Assembly: GCF_047301505.1 (NCBI RefSeq)
Contig: NZ_CP154840.1
Span: 1,302,001 to 1,366,000, forward strand
Direction: 5' to 3'
DNA: 64,000 nt
Source: Lysinibacillus_B sp031181585
Lineage (GTDB): Bacteria; Bacillota; Bacilli; Bacillales_A; Planococcaceae
The notes under the pieces are model-generated. The model had not been told where the DNA came from and searched no databases. It saw only the letters and a list, made by a program, of their open reading frames with translations. This document shows positions 57,383-64,000 of this stretch, one piece after another. A program made the position numbers and the translations under genes. How positions within the stretch are numbered: position 1 is the first letter of the stretch; the number at the start of each line of letters is the position of its first letter.

Positions 57383-58228
57383 TTATAGGAGCTGTTGCTT
57401 GAATTCCATAGGTGTTAAATAGCCCAGTGTTCCATGAATTCGAATGTTATTGAACCAATGAACATAATCACCAAGTTCAAGAGTGAGCTGTTCAAGGGAA
57501 GAGAAATGGGCTCCGTTAGCGAATTCCGTTTTAAATACCTTAAACATCGCTTCGGCCACTGCATTGTCATAAGGGCAGCCTTTCATACTTAGTGACCGCT
57601 GGATTCCGAAGGCTCCAAGAGCTTCTGAAATTAGTTGATTATCAAACTCTTTCCCTCGATCTGTATGAAATAATTGAACGTCGTTCAAGTTTCCTTTAAT
57701 GCTTGATAAGGCCTGATAGACAAGCTCTGCGCTCTTACTTGCACCAGCGCTATGGCCAATGATTTCACGATTGAAAAGGTCAACAAATAAGCATACATAA
57801 TGCCATTTTGTTCCGACTCGGACGTACGTTAAATCACTCACAATAACAGCCAACGGCTCTTTTTGTTTAAATTGTCGTTGTAATTCATTTTTTACAGGGG
57901 CTTCATTGCACATTGATTGATGAAGCTTGAATTGTGCGATTGTATAGTTCGAAACAAGTCCTTGTTCCTTCATGAGACGTCCAATTCGCCGACGTGAAAC
58001 CAGCATTGGCTTCGGCAATTTAGCTAATTCCTTTTTGATTTTACGTGTACCATAATTGTTTCTGCTTTCTTTGAAAATACGGGCGATTTCTTTAGAAATT
58101 GCTATATCTTCGGTCTTTTGTGCACGCTTATTGGATAGATCAGCGTGATAATAATACGTACTTTTTGGTAAGTGGAGGACGGCACACATTGCTGATACCG
58201 AATATTTGTGAGCATTATTACGAATCAC
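57383..58228 (-). CDS. IS3-family OrfB transposase, copy 2
   Basis: 281 residues, differing from copy 1 at only a couple of positions (ALSSIKGNL for ALSGIKGNL; QLTLELG for QLALELG). DDE residues intact. Confidence 0.92.
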   Translation of the reverse strand: MIRNNAHKYSVSAMCAVLHLPKSTYYYHADLSNKRAQKTEDIAISKEIARIFKESRNNYGTRKIKKELAKLPKPMLVSRRRIGRLMKEQGLVSNYTIAQFKLHQSMCNEAPVKNELQRQFKQKEPLAVIVSDLTYVRVGTKWHYVCLFVDLFNREIIGHSAGASKSAELVYQALSSIKGNLNDVQLFHTDRGKEFDNQLISEALGAFGIQRSLSMKGCPYDNAVAEAMFKVFKTEFANGAHFSSLEQLTLELGDYVHWFNNIRIHGTLGYLTPMEFKQQLL

Positions 58229-58230
58229 AT

Positions 58231-58512
58231 TTATTTTCGTCCCATGATCAGCGCTGCTTGCTTTAAAATATCGTTCTCCATTAGTAAACGTTGGTTTTCT
58301 TTGCGTAATCGAGCAAGTTCATTTTCTTCTTCTGTTCGATTATCTTTCGCTGTGAATGATCCTGTTTCCTTATGATTTTTAATCCAGCGATCTAACGCAG
58401 AAGGCGTAATATCATATTCTCGGGCAATGTCCGCACGAGACTTGCCGTTTTCATAAAGTTTCACTAATTGCAGTTTAAATTCGGGTGTAAATGTTCGACG
58501 TTGACGTGTCAT
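58231..58512 (-). CDS. IS3-family OrfA, copy 2
   Basis: 93 residues, MTRQRR variant, otherwise as copy 1. Confidence 0.9.
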   Translation of the reverse strand: MTRQRRTFTPEFKLQLVKLYENGKSRADIAREYDITPSALDRWIKNHKETGSFTAKDNRTEEENELARLRKENQRLLMENDILKQAALIMGRK

Positions 58513-58815
58513 AATAGCACGCTCCCTTTAATTGATAGTCTAAGTTTACAAGCCCTTATATTATCTGTCCAACTTAGTGTAACCTATCCATAATTTATAT
58601 TAAAGCAGCGGACATTTGTAGGAGACAACAAAAAAATGATTTGTTTGAGAGTTGAGAAATTCTGGCGGTAATCCCCTTAAGGGAGTTTATTATAATACAT
58701 AAATGGCGGAAAATAGTGGTGATTTGGTCAGGTGCTTTTTATATTCCAAGGGGTTATAAGGTGAATAGCTAAGTTAACAAAAAAGGTATTATAGGAAAAG
58801 AGAGGAAGAGTATGG

Positions 58816-59193
58816 ATGAAAATTAATAAAATTAGTTTTCCAACTTCATTACTACAAGTAAATAATAGTAAAGATGATAATATTGATATTTTTGTGGAAC
58901 TAGATGATGGTTTTACCTATACTCTAGTTGTCTGTACTCCCAAAAACCTTGAAACATTAATGAAAAGAGAAAACATTGAATATCTACCTGCCATGCCTCC
59001 AATGATTATTGTTAACGAAATTACAGAGGGAAATATTAGAAAAGCGCTTGAAACTTATCTTGATAATAATGCTTATTGGTTAAAACTATACTATTTATCA
59101 GGAGAATTCGATATGGAGGTAGTTGAAAATACATTAAATAGAATTGGAATGTCAACACTAAACTGGACAAAAGTTATAGGAGCTGTTGCTTGA
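58816..59193 (+). pseudogene. Immunity gene truncated at its 3' end by IS copy 3
   Basis: ATG 58,816 follows GAGAGGAAGAG. Native sequence (KINKISFPTSLLQVNNSKDDNIDIFVELDDGFTYTLVVCTPKNLETLM...YLSGEFDMEVVENTLNRI) runs to 59,144; the last residues (GMSTLNWTKVIGAVA) come from the IS end. It may still be translated as a fusion. The lost 3' part is not on the other side of the IS. Confidence 0.7.
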
Positions 59194-60019
59194 ATTCTAT
59201 AGGTGTTAAATAGCCCAGTGTTCCATGAATTCTAATGTTATTGAACCAATGAACATAATCACCAAGTTCAAGAGCGAGCTGTTCAAGGGAAGAGAAATGG
59301 GCTCCGTTAGCGAATTCCGTTTTAAATACCTTAAACATCGCTTCGGCCACTGCATTGTCATAAGGGCAGCCTTTCATACTTAGTGACCGCTGGATTCCGA
59401 AGGCTCCAAGAGCTTCTGAAATTAGTTGATTATCAAACTCTTTCCCTCGATCTGTATGAAATAATTGAACGTCGTTCAAGTTTCCTTTAATGCCTGATAA
59501 GGCCTGATAGACAAGCTCTGCGCTCTTACTTGCACCAGCGCTATGGCCAATGATTTCACGATTGAAAAGGTCAACAAATAAGCATACATAATGCCATTTT
59601 GTTCCGACTCGGACGTACGTTAAATCACTCACAATAACAGCCAACGGCTCTTTTTGTTTAAATTGTCGTTGTAATTCATTTTTTACAGGGGCTTCATTGC
59701 ACATTGATTGATGAAGCTTGAATTGTGCGATTGTATAGTTCGAAACAAGTCCTTGTTCCTTCATGAGACGTCCAATTCGCCGACGTGAAACCAGCATTGG
59801 CTTCGGCAATTTAGCTAATTCCTTTTTGATTTTACGTGTACCATAATTGTTTCTGCTTTCTTTGAAAATACGGGCGATTTCTTTAGAAATTGCTATATCT
59901 TCGGTCTTTTGTGCACGCTTATTGGATAGATCAGCGTGATAATAATACGTACTTTTTGGTAAGTGGAGGACGGCACACATTGCTGATACCGAATATTTGT
60001 GAGCATTATTACGAATCAC
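59174..60019 (-). CDS. IS3-family OrfB transposase, copy 3
   Basis: 281 residues, nearly identical to copy 1 (TPIEFKQ instead of TPMEFKQ at the end). DDE residues intact. Confidence 0.92.
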   Translation of the reverse strand: MIRNNAHKYSVSAMCAVLHLPKSTYYYHADLSNKRAQKTEDIAISKEIARIFKESRNNYGTRKIKKELAKLPKPMLVSRRRIGRLMKEQGLVSNYTIAQFKLHQSMCNEAPVKNELQRQFKQKEPLAVIVSDLTYVRVGTKWHYVCLFVDLFNREIIGHSAGASKSAELVYQALSGIKGNLNDVQLFHTDRGKEFDNQLISEALGAFGIQRSLSMKGCPYDNAVAEAMFKVFKTEFANGAHFSSLEQLALELGDYVHWFNNIRIHGTLGYLTPIEFKQQLL

Positions 60020-60021
60020 AT

Positions 60022-60303
60022 TTATTTTCGTCCCATGATCAGCGCTGCTTGCTTTAAAATATCGTTCTCCATTAGTAAACGTTGGTTTTCTTTGCGTAAT
60101 CGAGCAAGTTCATTTTCTTCTTCTGTTCGATTATCTTTCGCTGTGAATGATCCTGTTTCCTTATGATTTTTAATCCAGCGATCTAACGCAGAAGGCGTAA
60201 TATCATATTCTCGGGCAATGTCCGCACGAGACTTGCCGTTTTCATAAAGTTTCACTAATTGCAGTTTAAATTCGGGTGTAAATGTTCGACGTTGACGTGT
60301 CAT
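60022..60303 (-). CDS. IS3-family OrfA, copy 3
   Basis: 93 residues, identical to the copy 2 protein (MTRQRR variant). Confidence 0.9.
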   Translation of the reverse strand: MTRQRRTFTPEFKLQLVKLYENGKSRADIAREYDITPSALDRWIKNHKETGSFTAKDNRTEEENELARLRKENQRLLMENDILKQAALIMGRK

Positions 60304-60383
60304 AATAGCACGCTCCCTTTAATTGATAGTCTAAGTTTACAAGCCCTTATATTATCTGTCCAACTTAGTGTAACCTATCCAAT

Positions 60384-60629
60384 GATCCAAGGATTGAGCA
60401 AAAGCGGGAAGAGTTAATTGTTTTACTAAGTAAAGATGAGAGCTTGACTTTGAATTTTTTACAGGTTTGTACAAAAACAGAACTTTCATTTGTAAGTGAG
60501 ATTTTTGAAGAAGTAGCATATAATTTGCAAAGTAAAGAGTATATTGAATTGCTATATTTTCTAGATCAAAGATACCCTGACTTAAATTTAAAGAGAAGTA
60601 TACAAATTGCTGAGGGATACATGGATTAA
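60384..60629 (+). pseudogene. Immunity gene with 5' end lost at IS copy 3
   Basis: DPRIEQKREELIVLLSKDESLTLNFLQVCTKTELSFVSEIFEEVAYNLQSKEYIELLYFLDQRYPDLNLKRSIQIAEGYMD is open from the IS edge; the paralogue at 36.4 kb extends further 5'. This copy has no internal lesions. Followed by array terminator 11. Confidence 0.7.
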
Positions 60630-60757
60630 ACCTGGTGTATCAAAGTTTTGAATCCAAAAGTTTATGGGAAAAGTAATACATTTAAACTGCTTACTTCTTT
60701 AGGAGACACAAATAAAGAAGTGTTGTATCAAGATAGATAATCCTGACTCGAAGTAAA

Positions 60758-60790
60758 CCTTGATTGGCTATACGCTTTTCAAGGCTTTTT
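60758..60790 (+). terminator. Array terminator 11
   Basis: CCTTGATTGGCT...GCTTTTCAAGG followed by CTTTTT. Confidence 0.82.
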
Positions 60791-60825
60791 AATTATATAA
60801 AAGACTGAAGGAAGGGATAATTAAT

Positions 60826-60915
60826 TTGGATTACCCCAAGAGTATAAAAAAGAGGGTTCAAGAGGGTACTCCTAAATCATACAAACTAAATGGTACACTT
60901 ATAAAGGAGAAATAA
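60826..60915 (+). pseudogene. C-terminal tail of a lost toxin, coupled to the next immunity gene
   Basis: About 30 codons (LDYPKSIKKRVQEGTPKSYKLNGTLIKEK) end at TAA, which overlaps the next ATG by one base (TAATG). The overlap suggests the old toxin and immunity genes were translationally coupled. Confidence 0.45.
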
Positions 60916-61340
60916 TGAGAAATTTAGAAGAATATCAAACATTGCCAGATTTTTTATCTGCACGTGAACTAGCTTTATTATTTCAAGATGTGTTAAATGA
61001 TTTTTCTGTACATAAGATCGATAAAAGTGAATTTTTACAGGTACTTAGTCAATTAATGGACAGGCAAGTGATGACATATGAGTTATTGCATACTGACATC
61101 AGAGATAGAATTGATGGAGTTCTCTGTGATTTGTGGAATACTGAATCTTATGATGATGTAGATATTATTTTGTCGCTTGTTGTTAACTTAGGTTTGAAAA
61201 AATGTTTTCAAAAAATTAAAGACTCTATTGATCAACGACAAGACATTGATAGAGCAATACTCCAAGAAATAGAAGAAGCAATCAATGAAGCAGGGGAAAA
61301 CATACTAAATCCGTATCATGGATTAGAGAACTTCAAATAA
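60915..61340 (+). CDS. Immunity protein
   Basis: 141 residues, ATG within TAATGAG behind AAAGGAG. Helical throughout (SARELALLFQDVLNDFSVHKIDKSEFLQVLSQLMDRQ; DRAILQEIEEAINEAGENIL). Intact; its toxin survives only as a tail. Family not recognised. Confidence 0.65.
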   Translation: MRNLEEYQTLPDFLSARELALLFQDVLNDFSVHKIDKSEFLQVLSQLMDRQVMTYELLHTDIRDRIDGVLCDLWNTESYDDVDIILSLVVNLGLKKCFQKIKDSIDQRQDIDRAILQEIEEAINEAGENILNPYHGLENFK

Positions 61341-61527
61341 GAGGTGGTAAAACACCTTTTGTCCAGAAAAGCTTCTTCTAACTGGTCTAATCCTAACAAT
61401 AAAAAATCCAAATAAGGTTACTAAATATTTTAAAAAATTTCATTGAGCATCAGTACACTTGACGCCCCCAATTTCCTTATATTCCAAGAAAATAACTAGT
61501 AAGCAGGTGAGATATTTGAGTAATGTA

Positions 61528-62022
61528 ATGTATCATGCATATTTGCCTCAGAACCATGAATATCATGTTTCGATGGAAGAGGTCATGAATGATGGCATTA
61601 AACATTCTACTGTATCAAATAATAGATATAGTATTGGAGGCAAAGTAAAGTTTGACATAACAGAAACATTAAGACCCTCTCATACACCTAATTGGCTTGA
61701 TTTTAAAGAGGCAATAGGTGTCGATATGAGGAATCGTTTTTCCACATCGTTTTGCTTTCCTGTATTTACGGATAAAATTCGCGTGTTTAATGGTGATATT
61801 TCCCTTGCCATCTATGATCAAGCGTTTTATGAAGATTTGAAAGACTTTGATGAGGAAGCTCTAAACTTTGATACTGGAGAGAATATCGAACATTGGATTA
61901 AACTATACTGGGGTAGTATGGTGACATTGGAAGAGTATTTAAGAGAGCATCCTTATCCTAACCCGGAAGTATTGATTTTTACATCTGTGCCCAAGGGAAT
62001 TATTCAAGTATGTGAAGAGTAG
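61528..62022 (+). CDS. Immunity protein
   Basis: About 164 residues from ATG 61,528 (CAGGTGAGAT upstream; TTG 61,516 is an alternative). Beta-rich start (YHAYLPQNHEYHVSMEEVMNDGIKHSTVSNNRYSIGGKVKFDI) and acidic C-terminal half (YDQAFYEDLKDFDEEALNFDTGENIEHWIKLYWG). Followed by an array terminator ten bases later. Family not recognised. Confidence 0.62.
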   Translation: MYHAYLPQNHEYHVSMEEVMNDGIKHSTVSNNRYSIGGKVKFDITETLRPSHTPNWLDFKEAIGVDMRNRFSTSFCFPVFTDKIRVFNGDISLAIYDQAFYEDLKDFDEEALNFDTGENIEHWIKLYWGSMVTLEEYLREHPYPNPEVLIFTSVPKGIIQVCEE

Positions 62023-62031
62023 TCTTATAGA

Positions 62032-62063
62032 CCTCGATTGGCTATACGCTTTTCAAGGTTTTG
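62032..62063 (+). terminator. Array terminator 12
   Basis: CCTCGATTGGCT...GCTTTTCAAGG and TTTTG. The C replacing T in the 5' arm weakens one base pair. Confidence 0.7.
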
Positions 62064-62087
62064 TAATTATATAGAGAACTAAAGGAT

Positions 62088-62168
62088 AGATTCCCTGACC
62101 GGGAGATAGCGGTACGGTTGTTTAAAGACGAGGACGAAGAATTATTCATTACTGTATATGAAGGTTGA
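62088..62168 (+). pseudogene. C-terminal fragment of a paralogue of the 57-kb immunity gene
   Basis: FPDREIAVRLFKDEDEELFITVYEG matches the end of the protein at 56,839-57,300 (FPKRKIIVRVFEEEDGELFITVYENE). Everything upstream has been lost. Confidence 0.65.
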
Positions 62169-62452
62169 GCATTTGGAGAAGAGTGAAGTATGATGAGACA
62201 GAGTGCTGCATACGACTACTTGAATATAAAATGGGAATATTTTAAAAGTCTGCAAGGAGTGGTGGTCCTGAGTAGGCTTTTTTATGCCTAATCAAACCAA
62301 TACACGAAGTTTTTATACGAACGGCTATTCTAGCGTCTTTTCTAACAGTTCAGCTCCATCTTTGAGGTGCAGTAGGGGAGGATATTTAAAATATAGATAA
62401 AAATAGAAAAATGGAGGGAATTGAATAGTTCATAGAATTGGTAGGTGATAAT

Positions 62453-62809
62453 GTGGAAAGCTGGGACTATAAAGAGTTATTTGAAGTGATTAAGGAAGAC
62501 TATAAGGAATATTTGCAATTAAGCAGAGGACATGAATATGCAATAGCTAGAACAGCTAACGATTACATAAACCTTGGAAAAGTAGAGAGTTTTATTGTTG
62601 ATACAGCTATAGGAGAAATATTATTATCCAGAGACAAAGTCTTTATTGGATATGTTGAAGGTATTACAAAGAGGTTAAGTATCTTTAAAGAGGCAGGGGG
62701 CACTAACGAACTATCACAAGAAGAAATCGCTGACTTGACTATGCGAATAAAGAAAGTATTAGAAGGGCTTAGCAAGGTTGAGATAGATTATAATCCTTAT
62801 ACGGAGTAG
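62453..62809 (+). CDS. Imm3-like immunity protein
   Basis: 118 residues from GTG 62,453, correctly spaced from AGGTGAT; a TTG five codons upstream overlaps that region. The body ESWDYKELFEVIKEDYKEYLQLSRGHEYAIARTANDYINL...FIVDTAIGEILLSRDKVFIGYVEGITKRLSIF...KVEIDYNPY strongly resembles the Imm3 family by recall. Intact; no toxin tip precedes it. Confidence 0.62.
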   Translation: MESWDYKELFEVIKEDYKEYLQLSRGHEYAIARTANDYINLGKVESFIVDTAIGEILLSRDKVFIGYVEGITKRLSIFKEAGGTNELSQEEIADLTMRIKKVLEGLSKVEIDYNPYTE

Positions 62810-62907
62810 GAATTAAAAAAGGATATTTTTATTAGAAAGACTAATGTAATGAAGGAGGAATTACTTGATTTCACAAGATAATTTAACTTAAATGTGGGGG
62901 AAGAATA

Positions 62908-63357
62908 ATGACGAAAATTCAAAAAATCCATGAGAAACTATCTTTAAAGGATTTAGAAGCATTTGAAAGAAAACATAAGGTTAAATTCCCTGCTTTATAT
63001 AGAGAATTTTTGCTGGAGTGCAACGGTGGATATGCAGAACCTAACATTTTTTATGTTTCTTCAGAGGAAGGGGAAAGTGTACTAAATGTATTCTACGGTA
63101 TTGGTAATATGTATGATAATCTAGATAAAAAATTTGATTTTTTTGATGAGTTAATCGAGATAGGGTTCATTCCGATAGCAGATGATTCAGCTGGTAATCA
63201 AATTTGTTTAGGCGTAAAAAATAATTTGGCTGAAAAAATTTATTTTTGGAATCATGAGCAAGAAGCGGATGATCCTAAGGAAAATATGTATTTTTTAGCA
63301 GAGAATATCAATGATTTTTTACATCGTTTATATGATTTGGAGGTAGATACGATGTGA
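62908..63357 (+). CDS. SMI1/KNR4 (SUKH) family immunity protein
   Basis: 149 residues, ATG 62,908 with GGGGGAAG. SUKH-1 signatures: LKDLEAFERKHKVKFPALYREFLLECNGGYAEPNIF, IPIADDSAGNQICLGV, and KIYFWNHEQEADDPKENMYFLAENINDFL. SUKH proteins are a major superfamily of immunity proteins against nuclease toxins. The 3' end overlaps the next, broken immunity gene by four bases. Confidence 0.9.
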   Translation: MTKIQKIHEKLSLKDLEAFERKHKVKFPALYREFLLECNGGYAEPNIFYVSSEEGESVLNVFYGIGNMYDNLDKKFDFFDELIEIGFIPIADDSAGNQICLGVKNNLAEKIYFWNHEQEADDPKENMYFLAENINDFLHRLYDLEVDTM

Positions 63358-63902
63358 AGGAACTGGTCGATTAAATTATTGAAAAGTATTATAAAGATGG
63401 AGAAACAGCACATTATTTAGCAAAGTGCCGGGAAAATATGAATATACCTTTAGAAATTAGAAGTTTTACTAAAGGAAACCAGATTGATATGACGGACACA
63501 AGAAATGGGGAAATATGGCCATCTTCAAAAATTATGTTTGAATTTAAAAAGTACAGGAAAGAGCAATTTGAGGTTGCCTACAGCAGCACTTTATTAATTT
63601 CTAGGCTTGTCCCTATATTTTATCTTCAACATGAATTTCAGGTAGAAAACAAAAAGATACGGATAGAATGACGCCGGTGCTTGATGGATTTGGCATCCAG
63701 CCGGTATACAGGCAAACAGCAAGAGCTTGATGATCTCATTAAAAATGTATTTTTTGCTAGGGGGTATACGACGCTAAGTGATAGAGAATTACATGAAGCA
63801 GTCCCTGAATTAGCATTTATACAACCGGTATCATTTTTCGGTTCACAAGTAACGGTTGAACATATATTATTTTTCGATCTACTCGATCTTTGCCCTGATT
63901 AA
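63354..63902 (+). pseudogene. Broken paralogue of the 55.3-kb immunity gene
   Basis: Starts at GTG 63,354 overlapping the SUKH stop: KELVD, TAA at 63,372, then IIEKYYKDGETAHYLAKCRENMNIPLEIRSF...GEIWPSSKIMFEF...HEFQVEN. An extra A near 63,650 and a compensating shift near 63,700 follow, after which GKQQELDDLIKNVF...FGSQVTVEHILFFDLLDLCPD resumes. Three lesions. It preserves the N-terminus that IS copy 1 removed from the 55.3-kb gene. Confidence 0.75.
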
Positions 63903-63973
63903 TAATAGAGTTGTAAACAAGAGAGGCTGTTATTTAATTTCCAATACATAAAGGATTATAAACGGAGGAATAA

Positions 63974-64000
63974 ATGAATAAAAAAGTATTCCGGAAAATT
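63974..64000 (+). CDS. Start of a gene running off the window
   Basis: ATG preceded by AAACGGAGGAATAA; only nine codons (MNKKVFRKI) are inside the window. The ribosome binding site is strong. Nothing can be said about function. Confidence 0.5.

Larger units (their letters stand above)
57354..58590 (-). mobile_element. IS3-family insertion sequence B, copy 2
   Basis: Same 1,237 bp and ends as copy 1. Flanks TAAT|IS|TAAT give a 4-bp target duplication, so this is a simple insertion behind terminator 10. Confidence 0.9.
59145..60381 (-). mobile_element. IS3-family insertion sequence B, copy 3, without target duplication
   Basis: Same length and ends as copies 1 and 2. The flanks (GAAT on the left, ATGA on the right) do not repeat, and the two flanks come from different genes. 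This indicates a deletion or recombination between IS copies. Confidence 0.9.

Noticed and set aside
54048..60381. IS3-type B copies 2 and 3 as a composite transposon carrying the gene between them
   Set aside because: The enclosed DNA is a truncated immunity gene, copy 2 has its own target duplication and copy 3 has none, so a deletion scenario fits better than transposition as a unit.
24484..62063. The repeated hairpins as a CRISPR or attC (integron) array
   Set aside because: Spacing is irregular (hundreds to thousands of bases), the hairpins end in T runs as terminators do, and there is no tyrosine integrase or attC R-box geometry; the cassette-like layout is nevertheless reported as a finding.

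Overview
The window is a low-to-moderate GC chromosomal segment from a Gram-positive, Bacillales-type bacterium. The 16S sequence, the AGGAGG-type ribosome binding sites, a T-box-controlled tyrS and a yunG homologue all fit. The 16S reads most like the Planococcaceae (Lysinibacillus/Solibacillus neighbourhood), but I could not run a search, so genus is an inference.

Layout. (1) 0-6.5 kb: housekeeping and metabolic genes: the end of a tartrate/D-malate dehydrogenase, a lipoprotein, a His-rich hypothetical, a lipoprotein sugar dehydrogenase, a short-chain dehydrogenase and an aldehyde dehydrogenase. (2) 6.9-12.9 kb: a 16S-23S-5S rRNA operon with two tandem promoters and no tRNA genes. It is followed by a ~314-bp tandem repeat that re-duplicates the 3' end of 5S plus its terminator. 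(3) 13.1-21.8 kb: an alpha/beta hydrolase, a small membrane protein, an arsenite/bile-acid-type transporter, an erythromycin-esterase-like protein, a repeat protein, tyrS with its T-box leader, and yunG. (4) 22.2-64 kb: about 42 kb of one polymorphic-toxin locus. A single complete LXG (type VII secretion) toxin gene with its immunity gene heads the locus. It is followed by a long row of orphan units: 5'-truncated LXG fragments carrying different toxin tips, tips with no N-terminal part at all, and roughly twenty different immunity genes, many broken or duplicated. No type VII secretion machinery genes lie in the window.

Organisation of the toxin array. Three features repeat. Most immunity genes are followed by the same hairpin terminator family (CCTTGA...TCAAGG plus a T run; 12 copies plus one cut by an IS, and one more upstream of the LXG gene). 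Behind many of these lies a degenerate intergenic repeat. The pre-toxin/tip junction of nearly every cassette is the same DNA, GGGTACGGGTAAT, encoding Gly-Thr-Gly-Asn. Cassettes therefore share homologous ends and differ in the tip/immunity payload.

Mobile elements. Three copies of a compound unit interrupt the array: short serine recombinase, a 73-nt strongly conserved structured intergenic RNA candidate, then an IS110-family (DEDD) transposase. Each has its right end exactly at the GGGTAC of the toxin linker, directly in front of an orphan tip. The RNA candidate sits where IS110 bridge RNAs are encoded and contains CGTACC, the complement of GGTACG in the linker. I propose that this IS110-like family is targeted to the toxin linker. 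Copies 2 and 3 carry stop codons in both genes; copy 1 is intact. Copies 1 and 3 also carry a divergent XRE regulator and different cargo (a PD-(D/E)XK-like protein, or a Rep-like protein). Two IS3-family elements, one single and one in three nearly identical copies, add further disruption, including a probable IS-mediated deletion.
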